Positions 43,517-52,763 of a DNA stretch of 64,000 nt are shown here, one piece after another (positions within the stretch are counted from its first letter, which is position 1; the number at the start of each line of letters is the position of its first letter). The notes under the pieces were generated by a model, which made no database searches, was not told the origin of the DNA, and worked only from the letters and a program-made list of their open reading frames with translations. This DNA is from Candidatus Rifleibacteriota bacterium. GTDB lineage: Bacteria; Riflebacteria; Ozemobacteria; Ozemobacterales; Ozemobacteraceae. The stretch covers positions 1-64,000 of the forward strand of contig JAKQQP010000208.1 of assembly GCA_029564115.1 (NCBI GenBank). Reading direction: 5' to 3'. The position numbers were made by a program, and so were the translations under genes.

Positions 43517-45322
43517 TTATTTCAATACCTTTTTGGCCAGCTTTTCGAACATTGTCAATTCTGGTTCATGGCTCATAATAGCCTGTTTCCAGAAGTCTGC
43601 GCTTTCGAGGTCAGCTTTTATGGCTTTTTTCGCTACTTTGTGCGCCATGTCGCTGCCCGAAAGCTTCAGGAAATTCTGATATTTCGGCAGAAAAGCCCTG
43701 CCTTCGCGCCGGAACATTTCAAAAAGGCCACGGCTCAACAGGTAACCAAATGTGTAGGGGAAATTGTAAAAAGTTACGCCGCTGATATAGAAATGCAGCT
43801 TTGAGGCCCAGAACATCGGGTTGGCGCCATCACGTTCCAGCAGGTCGCCAAACTGGGTTTCCATGCTCTTTACCATCAGTTCTTTCAACTGTGATACACC
43901 GACTTCACCGTTCATTCGCGCTTCATGGAACGCTTTTTCGAAGTTGAATCTTATGGGAATATCTATCAGAAAAGCGATGCCGTGATTGATTGTATTGGTG
44001 AGGACATTGAGCTTCTGCGCATCACTGACCGAGGCGTCGTTAAGAATGCCATCAGCCAGAACCATTTCGCCAAAAGTCGAAGCCGACTCGGCGAGCGTCA
44101 TAGGATATTCCTGTAAAAAGGGTCTGAGGCCGTTCAGCTGGTAGCTGTGAAAGGCATGCCCTATTTCATGAGCCAGCGTGGAAATATCGTTCATGCTGCC
44201 GGCAAAGCTCATAAACACGCGCGATTCTTCGGTCAGCAGAGAGCCGGTGCAGAATGCCCCCGGGCGCTTGCCTTTTCTCGGCTCTGATTCGATCCATTTG
44301 TTTTTTAGAGCCATTCTAAAATATTGCTGCAGTTCAGGGTAGGCGACCCCAAAAGCGTTGTCGACCATTTTTACGCATTCATCCCAGTTGTAGCGGTTCA
44401 ATTCGGGTATGGCGAGCGGCGCTTCGCAGTCATACCACGCCAGTTTCTTCTGACCCAGAGCCTTTGCCTTTGCTTTGCCTATTTTTTGTATGAACGGTCG
44501 ACAGTCAGCGATAGCCTGGAACATGGCATCGAGGGTTTTGCGTGAGATGCGTGACTGGGCGAGGGCGACATCGAGAAAATGGTCGTAGCCGCGTTTCTTG
44601 TTGAGAATCAGGCGGGTGCCGGCAAGAGCGTTGAGAGAGGCGGCGCAGACGTCTTCCACGCCTTCCCAGGCTTTGTTACCATGCTCGAATGCCGCCTGGC
44701 GGACCCGGCGGTCGGCATCCTGCATCACTGAGCGGCATTGTGCCATCGGCAGAGTTTCGACACGACCATCCGGCCAGTGCATTTCGAAGGTCAGTTTTCC
44801 TGATATTGTGCTGTAGAGGCGATCCCATGAACTGAAACCATCGACGCTCAAGTCGGAGGCCAGAGATTCGAGTTCGCTGCTCATGGTTTTTTGCGAATCC
44901 TGTCGCATTTCTTCCAGGAAAAATTTAACGTCGGCAAGTTTTTTGCGGGCGACAAAAGTGCCAAAATCTTTTTTGTCCGCTTTTTTCAGGCCCATTTTCA
45001 TGAAAATTACTATCTTGCCGAATTCGGCACTGATACCGTCAATTTCAGCAGATTCTCTGTTGTAGTCTTCGTTTGCTGCATCAGCAGCGTTCAGGCAGCC
45101 TATATACGAAGCAAAATGCGATAATTTGCGGAGCAACTGCTCAAAATCGAGAAATACTTTTTCCCATTTTGGCTGATTGGATGCATCGAGAGTTTTCAGG
45201 CCGGCTGCCGTTTTTTGCAAGCTGGTGATGCCTTCTTTCAGCTCTTTTTTAAAGGCTTTCATTTCGGGGCCGTTGAATTTTTTGAAGTAGCTGTCGAGGT
45301 TCCAGACGGTACCTTTAGTCAT
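43517..45322 (-). CDS. pepF: Oligoendopeptidase F (M3 family zinc peptidase)
   Basis: A 601-residue cytosolic metallopeptidase of the M3B clan with full family length. The zinc motif is LAHEIGHAFHSYQL, with H385 and H389 and the third ligand Glu in the ESASTFGEMVLAD helix. GVTFYNFPYTFGYLLSRGLFE near the end is family-typical. It degrades short peptides. It lies 7 bases from the HAD gene stop and may start that transcript. Confidence 0.92.
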   Translation of the reverse strand: MTKGTVWNLDSYFKKFNGPEMKAFKKELKEGITSLQKTAAGLKTLDASNQPKWEKVFLDFEQLLRKLSHFASYIGCLNAADAANEDYNRESAEIDGISAEFGKIVIFMKMGLKKADKKDFGTFVARKKLADVKFFLEEMRQDSQKTMSSELESLASDLSVDGFSSWDRLYSTISGKLTFEMHWPDGRVETLPMAQCRSVMQDADRRVRQAAFEHGNKAWEGVEDVCAASLNALAGTRLILNKKRGYDHFLDVALAQSRISRKTLDAMFQAIADCRPFIQKIGKAKAKALGQKKLAWYDCEAPLAIPELNRYNWDECVKMVDNAFGVAYPELQQYFRMALKNKWIESEPRKGKRPGAFCTGSLLTEESRVFMSFAGSMNDISTLAHEIGHAFHSYQLNGLRPFLQEYPMTLAESASTFGEMVLADGILNDASVSDAQKLNVLTNTINHGIAFLIDIPIRFNFEKAFHEARMNGEVGVSQLKELMVKSMETQFGDLLERDGANPMFWASKLHFYISGVTFYNFPYTFGYLLSRGLFEMFRREGRAFLPKYQNFLKLSGSDMAHKVAKKAIKADLESADFWKQAIMSHEPELTMFEKLAKKVLK

Positions 45323-45425
45323 TGTTCTATCCTTGTATGGGAATTTTTATTTTTTATATCATATTCCCCACTCTCACTGCCACAGATTTAAAGCCGTCAC
45401 CTTAAAAACGTTTTGGGCTGACAGC

Positions 45426-45454
45426 TTGAAAATTGAGACTGTGAGAATTATACT
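45426..45454 (+). promoter_or_regulatory. Sigma-70 promoter of the anion permease gene
   Basis: TTGAAA (45426-45431), 17-base spacer, TATACT (45449-45454), 29 bases before ATG. Confidence 0.75.
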
Positions 45455-45482
45455 CCGGGTCTGATAAACAGGAGAAGCTGGT

Positions 45483-46784
45483 ATGATTGAAGTTACTCAG
45501 GCCGCAACCGAAGCATTTCGACACCCGTGGCTCGCCGGTTTGATTTTTGTTGGCACTTTTGTTCTGATTTCTTTCCGGCGGCTGAGTATGCTGCCGATCG
45601 GCAGGCCGTCAGCCGCTCTTCTTGGAGCGGTTCTTATGGTAGCTTTTGGGGTCGTCGAACCGGAAGAAGCTTATCGGCTGGTTAACTGGGATACAATTTG
45701 CCTGCTGCTCGGAATGATGATAGTTGCTGAACACCTTCGTGCCGCCGGTCTTTTTGATATTTTTTCGCGTCTGACCGAAAAAATATATTCTCCTTTTGGT
45801 CTCTTGGTTTTGGTTGGCGCAGTAGCCGCCTTATCGTCTGCTGTGCTCGTTAATGACCCTGTATGTGTAGTGATGACGCCGCTGGTTCTTGAGATCTGTC
45901 GTCGCAAAAGGCTCAAACCTCTTCCTTACCTTATCATGCTTGCTACCAGCAGCAATATTGGTTCGAGCCTCACTTTGACCGGCAATCCGCAGAATATGAT
46001 TATCGGCAATCTTTCAAAGCTGGGTTTTCTCAGGTTTATGCTGCTGATGGCGGCGCCTTTTTGTGCTGCCATGCTGGTCAACGTTGGCCTGGCATGGCTG
46101 TTTTACCGTAACGGGCTCAAGTCAGATGACGATTTACCGGTTCGCCCGGCTGACGCCATTCCACGTGAAAGCCGACCGGAGGGAATCATAAAAACGCGGC
46201 GGCTTCGTATCGGCTTGACCGGGCTTGCTGTGGCCTGTGCCGGTTTTGTCAGCGGCTTTTCCATGGCGTTTTCGGCGCTTGCCGGGGCGGTTATCGTAAT
46301 TACCTTTCATCGCGAAGATCCTTCTGAACTGCTCGAAAAAATGGAATGGTCGTTGCTGATGTTTTTTGCCGCTCTGTTTGTAGTAATTGGCGGGTTGCAG
46401 ACCAGCGGTCTGGCAAGGGCTCTTACTGAATGGTCTCTGCGCCTGATTGCCGGTGATCTGGATGCTCAAGTCTGGATATTCTCGGGTGTGACTCTGGTCG
46501 GTTCAAACCTGCTTTCAAATGTGCCTTTCGTTCTTCTGGCCTCGCAAAGCGTGCCTCAGATGACTACACCGGAGCTTTTCTGGTGTCTGCTGGGTTTTGT
46601 CAGCACTATTGCCGGAAACCTGACAATTTTCGGTTCGGTCGCCAACATGATAGTTGCTGAAACCGCCCGCAATGACTGCCCGATATCTTTCTGGGCATTT
46701 GCCCGTTTTGGGATCCCATCGACAATTCTTTCTCTGCTGGCCGGGGTTTGGCTGCTCAGCCATATTCTTACCATGGCATTGTGA
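45483..46784 (+). CDS. ArsB/NhaD/SLC13-type anion permease
   Basis: A 433-residue membrane protein with about 11-12 helices. Ion-transporter-superfamily motifs are seen as NDPVCVVMTPLVLEI and SNIGSSLTLTGNPQNMIIGN in the first half and LVGSNLLSNVPFVLL with NLTIFGSVANMIVAE in the second. GNPQNMIIG marks the ArsB/NhaD/YbiR branch. The substrate (arsenite, carboxylate or Na+/H+) cannot be chosen; no ars genes are near. AGGAGAAG before ATG 45483. Confidence 0.82.
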   Translation: MIEVTQAATEAFRHPWLAGLIFVGTFVLISFRRLSMLPIGRPSAALLGAVLMVAFGVVEPEEAYRLVNWDTICLLLGMMIVAEHLRAAGLFDIFSRLTEKIYSPFGLLVLVGAVAALSSAVLVNDPVCVVMTPLVLEICRRKRLKPLPYLIMLATSSNIGSSLTLTGNPQNMIIGNLSKLGFLRFMLLMAAPFCAAMLVNVGLAWLFYRNGLKSDDDLPVRPADAIPRESRPEGIIKTRRLRIGLTGLAVACAGFVSGFSMAFSALAGAVIVITFHREDPSELLEKMEWSLLMFFAALFVVIGGLQTSGLARALTEWSLRLIAGDLDAQVWIFSGVTLVGSNLLSNVPFVLLASQSVPQMTTPELFWCLLGFVSTIAGNLTIFGSVANMIVAETARNDCPISFWAFARFGIPSTILSLLAGVWLLSHILTMAL

Positions 46785-46833
46785 CTGACAGGCCTTTGCC
46801 GGTAAGAATGACAAAACATGCAGTTTGCGGGCA

Positions 46834-46862
46834 TTGCCCGAAGCTCTGCTTTCTGCTATAAT
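46834..46862 (+). promoter_or_regulatory. Sigma-70 promoter almost abutting the transferase start codon
   Basis: TTGCCC (46834-46839), 17-base spacer, TATAAT with extended TG (46857-46862). The predicted start near 46869 is only 2 bases before the TTG codon. Confidence 0.7.
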
Positions 46863-46870
46863 CCACAAGC

Positions 46871-47917
46871 TTGAAACAGGTATTAATTCCATTTATAGTT
46901 GCCTGGGGGGCCGGCATGCTGCTGGTTCCACTGGTGAGACGCATTGCCCTGAACCTTGGTCTGGTCGATCGGCCCGGTGGCCGTAAGATTCATAAATCGC
47001 CGATTCCAAGGGTCGGGGGTGTCGCTCTTTATCTCGGCGGGCTGATCGGAGCTTTGCCGTTTCTGTCAGAAAGCAGCGAAACTCTTGGCATCATGCTTGC
47101 GGGCACTTTTATTTTTCTTATCGGCCTGCTTGACGATCTTATAGATCTGCAACCCCGTGTTAAACTTGGCGGGCAGGTTTTTGCCTGTCTGATTCTTCTC
47201 TTTTTTGGTGTCAAGATCAGTTTTGTCACCGACTTTATTTCTGGCAAAGGTCTTGTCGCTCTTGGCCTGTTGACTTACCCACTGACCCTTCTTTGGGTAA
47301 TTGGCCTTACCAACACGGTAAATCTCGTCGATGGCGTTGACGGGCTGGCGGGGGGCATCGTTTTCATTGCGCTTGCCACTCTGCTGTCGGTTAGACTCGC
47401 CACCCCCCACATGCAGGACCCTGAGCTGATAAGCAATGTCATGGTCCTTTCAGCGGCTATTATGGGTTCACTGTTTGCGTTTCTCAGGTTCAACATTTTT
47501 CCGGCCGTTATCTTTATGGGCGACTCTGGGGCATACTATCTTGGTTTTATGACCGCCGCCCTTTCGATTGCCGGTGCAGCCAAGGGTTCTATTCTTTTCC
47601 CGCTTATCGTGCCTCTCATTGCGTTCGGTCTGCCGGTGCTCGACGTGCTGTTCGCTATTCTGCGTCGTTACTTCAAAAAAGTCCCCATTTTTCAGGCTGA
47701 CAAGGAACACCTGCATCATCGTCTGTTGCAGCGAGGTTTTTCGCAGCGCGACACCACTCAGTTCCTCTGGATGGTGTCATGTTGCTTCGGTTTTGTGGCT
47801 ATTTTGGCAGCAGATATTCCGCATCGCGGCGTTCAGGTAATTTCGGCCATTTTGCTGGTTTTTCTTGTGTTTCTATGCATTTCGACTTTTATCAGGAAAA
47901 GCAATGTTAAAAAATAA
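46871..47917 (+). CDS. wecA: Polyprenyl-phosphate GlcNAc-1-phosphate transferase (WecA/TagO family)
   Basis: A 348-residue membrane enzyme with about 11 helices that puts a sugar-1-phosphate on undecaprenyl phosphate, starting O-antigen, capsule or wall polymer. Motifs: DRPGGRKIHKSPIPRVGG, FLIGLLDDLIDL (Asp pair), NLVDGVDGLAGG, FMGDSGAYYLGF and the His loop HLHHRLLQRG. The starting sugar is assumed from family. TTG at 46871 starts right at the promoter without a ribosome site, suggesting a leaderless message; the first helix needs codons close to this point. It overlaps holB by 14 bases. Confidence 0.88.
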   Translation: MKQVLIPFIVAWGAGMLLVPLVRRIALNLGLVDRPGGRKIHKSPIPRVGGVALYLGGLIGALPFLSESSETLGIMLAGTFIFLIGLLDDLIDLQPRVKLGGQVFACLILLFFGVKISFVTDFISGKGLVALGLLTYPLTLLWVIGLTNTVNLVDGVDGLAGGIVFIALATLLSVRLATPHMQDPELISNVMVLSAAIMGSLFAFLRFNIFPAVIFMGDSGAYYLGFMTAALSIAGAAKGSILFPLIVPLIAFGLPVLDVLFAILRRYFKKVPIFQADKEHLHHRLLQRGFSQRDTTQFLWMVSCCFGFVAILAADIPHRGVQVISAILLVFLVFLCISTFIRKSNVKK

Positions 47918-49211
47918 TCATTGCTTTGCAGGGATCTACCTGCAGGAACAATCGCGGCAGCATCTCACCAGTTCTTTTGCCAATGGCCGTATTGCTCAAA
48001 CCTATCTTTTTGCCGGCAAGGAATCGAGTGGCAGGCTGACGACCGCTCTTGCTTTTGCCGCTCTTCTTCAGTGCCAACAGCCGGTAACGAATGGAAGCGG
48101 CATGATCGATTCTTGTCAACAGTGCGAGTCGTGTTTGCGCATCGCCTCTGGCAGCCACCCTGATGTCAACCTGATAACTCCTGATGGCAACGAAATCAGG
48201 ATAGACCAGGTTCGCGCCATGCAGGATACAGCCTCATTAAAGCCGGGAATGGGGAAATGGCAGGTTTTTATTCTCGACCCGGCTGAGCGCTTGAACGTCT
48301 CTTCAGCGAACAGTCTGCTCAAAATTCTCGAAGAAGCCCCGTCGCATGCAGTGTTCATACTGATTGCCCGTGATACATCTTCGGTTTTGCCAACTGTTCT
48401 GAGTCGTTCCGAAATTGTCAGGTTCTCTGTTCCGTCGCATCAGGAATCACGCGCCGCAGTTGCTGATGTTTTCGGCTTGTCTGCTGCTGAGGCGGCGGTC
48501 TGTTATGCGCTTTCAGAGGGGCGCTTCGGGCAGTCCCTCAATATCGCTGCCGTTTATAATGAGCTGCAATTCCCTTCTGACTTGAAAAGCAGCCATACGG
48601 AGTATCTCGTTCAGATCGAGATGCTGGCTCAGTATCACCAGGAAGAATTTTCCAGGGCTACAACTCTCGATCAGGCACTGAAGCTGGTCGGGCAGATCGG
48701 GCAGGCACGCTTCGTTCCCCTGGAGGCTGCCCGCAAAGCTTTTTGTCGGTCGCTGGTCATGAATACCGGTTTGCCGGCTGCGTTCGCACTTTTGTTTTCA
48801 GATGCCCTGACCAGTCGTCTCGACCGTTCGGTCTCGCTGATGAAAAAAAGTTTTGAACCATTGCTTGCTGAGGCTAAAAAAAGTTATCCGGCCGCTTTGC
48901 TGAAGGAAATTGACTCGCAACTGTCTTCGGCAGTGGAGCGCTGGTCTGTCGAGCAGCTTGAAGAATTTTTTTTCTGCCTTGCCAACTGGTATGCTGATGC
49001 TTTGCTGGCCGCTTGTGGCGCTGATGAAACATTGCTGTTGAACCTTGACCGCAAAGAAGATATCATTACTCTCGCAAAGGTTGAAGGCATTGCCTTGTTG
49101 CGTGCCCGCATCGAATTGATTGAAAAAAGTGTCAGTCATTTGCGACGCTATGTTCAGCCTTTGCTGATTCTCGAAAACTTACTGACGCAGATCGGAGGAC
49201 CCGAAGCGTGA
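47904..49211 (+). CDS. holB: DNA polymerase III delta prime subunit
   Basis: A 435-residue clamp-loader subunit, longer than many HolB. An AAA-type ATPase lid region is recognisable from YLFAGKESSGRLTTALAFA (degenerate P-loop, GKESSGR), CQQCESCLRIASGSHPD (zinc-module cysteines) and LKILEEAPSHAVFIL with LSRSEIVRF. It loads the sliding clamp at replication forks. The frame extends to 47865 inside the transferase gene; ATG at 47904 (AGGAAAAG before) fits. The C-terminal about 200 residues are specific to this gene. Followed by ricT with a 4-base overlap, an order also seen in Firmicutes. Confidence 0.87.
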   Translation: MLKNNHCFAGIYLQEQSRQHLTSSFANGRIAQTYLFAGKESSGRLTTALAFAALLQCQQPVTNGSGMIDSCQQCESCLRIASGSHPDVNLITPDGNEIRIDQVRAMQDTASLKPGMGKWQVFILDPAERLNVSSANSLLKILEEAPSHAVFILIARDTSSVLPTVLSRSEIVRFSVPSHQESRAAVADVFGLSAAEAAVCYALSEGRFGQSLNIAAVYNELQFPSDLKSSHTEYLVQIEMLAQYHQEEFSRATTLDQALKLVGQIGQARFVPLEAARKAFCRSLVMNTGLPAAFALLFSDALTSRLDRSVSLMKKSFEPLLAEAKKSYPAALLKEIDSQLSSAVERWSVEQLEEFFFCLANWYADALLAACGADETLLLNLDRKEDIITLAKVEGIALLRARIELIEKSVSHLRRYVQPLLILENLLTQIGGPEA

Positions 49212-50278
49212 ATCAATATGTTGCCCTTAGACTGCGCAAGCTGCCGTCTGTTTACTGGGCTCTCAAACCCGAAAATATCGATATCGAGGCGACCCAGGAT
49301 GTTGTAGTGACAACTCAGCACGGTTGCGAAGTGGCTCGTGTTCTGGAGGTCGTCGACAAAAGGCCTGCAAGCTATAAAGAAGAATCCGAGCCATTTGTAA
49401 TTGAAATTCAGCGCGTGGTCGATGCTGAAGACCGCGAAAAGCTGGCGGAACTGCGCAGAAAAGAAAAAGAAGCTTTTTTGCAGGCCCGCGATAAAATCGC
49501 TCATCATCAGTTGCCCATGAAGCTTCTCAAAGCTGAATTGCTCTATGATGCCAGTCGATTGATTCTGTATTTCAAGTCTGACAACAAGGTCGATTTTCGC
49601 GACCTTCTCAAAAGTCTGGCCGGGCTTTTCAAGACACGCATCGAGTTGAGACAGATTGGTGTGCGTGACGAAACCAAACTGCTGGGTGGCATTGGCTGCT
49701 GCGGCAAAGAAGTATGCTGCGCCCAGTTTATGAGCACATTTTACCCGGTTTCGACCAAGATGGCCAAAGAGCAGAATCTAAGCCTCAACCCGGCCAAGTT
49801 GTCGGGCATCTGTGGGCGTTTGCTGTGCTGTCTGGCTCATGAACACGAGTATTATGCATCGTTTCATGGCAAGTTTCCAAAAATTACTGCCGAAGTTGTT
49901 GTTGGCGCTGAAACTGCCAGAGTCATGGATATCAATTACATCACCAGAAAGATTATGGTGGGTTTTCCGGATCGTCGCAAAGCCACTTACGAACTCGACA
50001 AAGTGTGTGGTCGAAAAGACCAGACAACCGGCCGTAACCTCTGGTGGATCAGCATTCCCGGAGCAGAAGAACCAGATCTGGGTATTCTGCTTAAAAACCT
50101 TAACCCGCCAGGCACTGGTAAAAAGAAGAAAAAAGGTGATGGACCTCAGCCTCACAAAAAAGACGAAGTCGATCGACAAAGGGGTTCCGAAGAGGGCAAG
50201 AGTTCTCGCAAGCCTGAACAGAAGCCTGCGCCCGAGCCCCCGGTTGATGAATCCGATTCGGATTTTGGTGAAGAATGA
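49208..50278 (+). CDS. ricT: PSP1-domain protein (RicT/YaaT-like)
   Basis: A 356-residue cytosolic protein. PSP1 domain with the cysteine-rich hallmark LLGGIGCCGKEVCCAQF and SGICGRLLCCLAHEHEYY; in Bacillus RicT these cysteines bind iron-sulfur clusters within the RicAFT complex that affects RNase Y processing. The last about 70 residues are a charged low-complexity tail (KKKKGDGPQPHKK, KPAPEPPVDESDSDFGEE), absent from typical members. GTG at 49208 follows GGAGG and overlaps the holB stop. No ricA or ricF is visible. Confidence 0.85.
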   Translation: MNQYVALRLRKLPSVYWALKPENIDIEATQDVVVTTQHGCEVARVLEVVDKRPASYKEESEPFVIEIQRVVDAEDREKLAELRRKEKEAFLQARDKIAHHQLPMKLLKAELLYDASRLILYFKSDNKVDFRDLLKSLAGLFKTRIELRQIGVRDETKLLGGIGCCGKEVCCAQFMSTFYPVSTKMAKEQNLSLNPAKLSGICGRLLCCLAHEHEYYASFHGKFPKITAEVVVGAETARVMDINYITRKIMVGFPDRRKATYELDKVCGRKDQTTGRNLWWISIPGAEEPDLGILLKNLNPPGTGKKKKKGDGPQPHKKDEVDRQRGSEEGKSSRKPEQKPAPEPPVDESDSDFGEE

Positions 50279-50289
50279 GAAAATGCCTG

Positions 50290-50318
50290 TCGAACTTATT
50301 CTGAAATCATGATATACT
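50290..50318 (+). promoter_or_regulatory. Possible promoter of the lipid A operon
   Basis: TCGAAC (50290-50295), 17-base spacer, TATACT (50313-50318). Predicted start near 50325, about 62 bases before GTG of lpxI. Confidence 0.5.
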
Positions 50319-50386
50319 CGACAGACTTATTGCCCGATCCCGGGGTCGGTTGTTTCGCTTCCGGGGCAGAAAAGCGAGGGAGTTCA

Positions 50387-51187
50387 GTGTCACGCATAGG
50401 ATTAATAGCAGGTAGTGGAAGGTTTCCGCTGTATTTTGCTCAGGCAGCAAAACAGGGCGGTAATGAAGTTGTAGCAGTAGCTATTCGTGAGGAAACGTCG
50501 CCCGAACTTGAAAAGCTCGTCAACCAGATCAACTGGTTCCATGTCGGCGAATTACAGGGAATGATCGATACCTTTCTGAATGCTGGTATCGAAAAGATCG
50601 TCATGGCCGGCAAGATAACCAAGACCCTGATGTTCGACCGGATCAGACCCGATGCTCGACTGATGAAGGTTTTTGAAAAAACGCCTATTCGCAATGATGA
50701 CGCTTTACTGCGCCAGCTCAGCGAAGAATTTATTGCTGAAGGCATTCATGTTTGTGATTCGACAACTTTTCTTTCTGTTCTACTGCCAGAAAAGGGCATT
50801 TTAACAAGTCGTCAGCCAAGCGAAGACGAATTGCTCGACATCAAATACGGTCATGAAATCGCCAAACAGATTGCAGGCCTTGATATCGGCCAGACCGTGG
50901 TCGTTAAAAACCGGGTGATTCTCTCGGTTGAAGCGATCGAGGGCACTGATCAGGCTATTTTGCGTGGCGGTCTGCTTGGAAATGGCGAAGTTACAGTGGT
51001 TAAAGTTGCCAGGCCCAAGCAGGATATGCGTTACGATATACCGACCGTCGGGGTCGATACCATTCGCAATCTAATTTCTGCGAAAGCCAGATGCCTGGCT
51101 TTTGAAGAAAAAAAGACGTTGCTTCTCGATCGTGAAGAGGTGATTAAACTGGCTGATTCTGCCGGAATTGCCATCATGGTCATTTGA
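50387..51187 (+). CDS. lpxI: UDP-2,3-diacylglucosamine pyrophosphatase LpxI
   Basis: A 266-residue cytosolic enzyme of lipid A synthesis that cleaves UDP-2,3-diacylglucosamine to lipid X (the DUF1009 solution used where LpxH is absent). Family sequences: GLIAGSGRFPLYFA at the start, MAGKITKTLMFDRIRPD, EGTDQAILRGG and PTVGVDTIRNLISAKARCLAFE. The open frame starts at 50309, but GTG at 50387, with GAGGGAG before it, begins the protein at SRIGLIAGSG as in relatives. First gene of an nine-gene run. Confidence 0.92.
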   Translation: MSRIGLIAGSGRFPLYFAQAAKQGGNEVVAVAIREETSPELEKLVNQINWFHVGELQGMIDTFLNAGIEKIVMAGKITKTLMFDRIRPDARLMKVFEKTPIRNDDALLRQLSEEFIAEGIHVCDSTTFLSVLLPEKGILTSRQPSEDELLDIKYGHEIAKQIAGLDIGQTVVVKNRVILSVEAIEGTDQAILRGGLLGNGEVTVVKVARPKQDMRYDIPTVGVDTIRNLISAKARCLAFEEKKTLLLDREEVIKLADSAGIAIMVI

Positions 51188-51215
51188 CCTGGCCGCTGTA
51201 TAGACGAGGTAAATA

Positions 51216-52160
51216 ATGAACAGTCAAAGCGTTAATATAGGAGTCGTCGGTATCGGTCATCTTGGTAGACATCATGCCAGGCTTCTTGCAGAAATAAGCG
51301 GTGCCCATCTGGTAGGTATTGCCGATGTCAACGAAGCTGCCGGTCGCGAAGCTGCCGAAAAATACAATGTTCCTTATTTTAAAGATTACAGGGAGCTGGC
51401 TGCCATAGCCTCCGCTGTGACAGTTGTAGTTCCGACCTTTCTTCACCACGAAGTTGCCCGCTTTTTTCTCGAAAGAAATATTCATACCTTCATCGAAAAG
51501 CCAATAACCAAGACCCTTGAAGAAGCTAACGATCTGGTTGCGCTTGCCGGTGAGAAGCAGCTTACGCTTCAGGTTGGCCATGTTGAACGTTTCAATGCCG
51601 CCATCATCAAGCTGCAGTCCCTTTGCGAAAGCCCGCGATTTATTGAATGCCAGCGCATGGGGCCCTTTTCGCCACGCATTCAGGATGTCGGCGTCGTTCA
51701 GGATCTCATGATACACGATATCGATATCGTTCTTTCATTGGTAAAATCGCCGATCAAGCGCGTCGATGCCGTTGGAATACCTGTTCTGACTGAAAATGAA
51801 GACATTGCCAACGCCCATATCGTTTTTGAGAACGGCTGTATCGCGAATCTTACCGCTTCCCGTATCAGTGATGAAAGAATTCGAAAACTTCGCATTTTCG
51901 AAATGGATAAATACTGCTCTCTTGATTACGCCAATCAGGCGATAACACTGCGTCGTAAATCCAATCTCGAAGAAAAGATTATCCAGGAAGAACTCGAAGT
52001 TCATAAGGCTGAACCTCTGCGCCTTGAGCTCGAGCATTTTATTACCTGCATCAATGAACGCCGCAAACCTCTGGTTACAATCGAAGACGGCAAAAATGCC
52101 CTGGAAGTAGCTCTTGAAATTCTAGAGCAGATTAAAAGCAATTTGCCTGCTTCCCATTAA
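51216..52160 (+). CDS. Gfo/Idh/MocA family oxidoreductase
   Basis: A 314-residue NAD(P)-dependent sugar oxidoreductase. Rossmann motif VGIGHLGRHHARLL near the N-terminus, EKPITKT with the catalytic Lys, and GHVERFNAAI in the C-terminal domain. The same gene sits between lpxI and lpxB in many deltaproteobacterial lipid A operons. GnnA-type members oxidise UDP-GlcNAc for a 3-amino lipid A, but the aminotransferase partner GnnB is not here, so the substrate is open. ATG at 51216 follows GAGGTAA. Confidence 0.85.
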   Translation: MNSQSVNIGVVGIGHLGRHHARLLAEISGAHLVGIADVNEAAGREAAEKYNVPYFKDYRELAAIASAVTVVVPTFLHHEVARFFLERNIHTFIEKPITKTLEEANDLVALAGEKQLTLQVGHVERFNAAIIKLQSLCESPRFIECQRMGPFSPRIQDVGVVQDLMIHDIDIVLSLVKSPIKRVDAVGIPVLTENEDIANAHIVFENGCIANLTASRISDERIRKLRIFEMDKYCSLDYANQAITLRRKSNLEEKIIQEELEVHKAEPLRLELEHFITCINERRKPLVTIEDGKNALEVALEILEQIKSNLPASH

Positions 52161-52169
52161 CTGATTAAT

Positions 52170-52763
52170 ATGGGTTTTTACAACAGTCTCGGTCGCTTTT
52201 TCTTTGAATGGCGTGATAAGCTGCCAGTTCCGCTCGCTCTGGCGATGGTTTCATGCGCCAGACCCCGACCCTTGAACTGGGTTCTCGGCATGCCTCTGGT
52301 GATGGCAGGCGAGGCCTTGCGTGTCTGGGGGCTGATGCACATTGGCCCGACTACCAGAACTCGCGAAATCTGTGCTGACCGCCTCGTTACTTCCGGGCCT
52401 TACAGCCATTGCCGCAACCCTCTTTATCTGGCGAATCTGCTTAAAATAACTGGCTTTATGGTAATTGCCGGCAATCTGAAATACGCCTTGTGCGTGCTCG
52501 CCTTTTACACTGTTGAGTTTGCAGCAATGATCCCATACGAAGAAACTTTTCTGGCAGAAAAATTTCCTGAAGCGCATAAGGCCTATCGAAGTGTGGTGCC
52601 AGCCTTTTTCCCGAAGTGTGCGGCTGTTGAAGGGATGTCGGCAGAGCCGGCCTACAGTCTGCAGGACGCTCTTGCCTCAGAAAAGCGGACTTTTGCTTCA
52701 ACATCGGCGATTTTGCTCTTATTGTCGATCTGCTCACTTTTAAAACGGGAGAAATGTGCTTGA
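52170..52763 (+). CDS. Isoprenylcysteine methyltransferase / phospholipid methyltransferase family protein
   Basis: A 197-residue small membrane methyltransferase of the ICMT/PEMT type. Key pieces: GPTTRTREICADRLVTSGPYSHCRNPLYLANLL (family GPYxxxRNPLY SAM-binding segment) and PYEETFLAEKFPEAHKAY near the end. Several hydrophobic helices. It sits between the Gfo/Idh gene and lpxB with a 10-base overlap to lpxB. A methyl modification of lipid A or another envelope lipid is inferred only from position. Confidence 0.75.
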   Translation: MGFYNSLGRFFFEWRDKLPVPLALAMVSCARPRPLNWVLGMPLVMAGEALRVWGLMHIGPTTRTREICADRLVTSGPYSHCRNPLYLANLLKITGFMVIAGNLKYALCVLAFYTVEFAAMIPYEETFLAEKFPEAHKAYRSVVPAFFPKCAAVEGMSAEPAYSLQDALASEKRTFASTSAILLLLSICSLLKREKCA

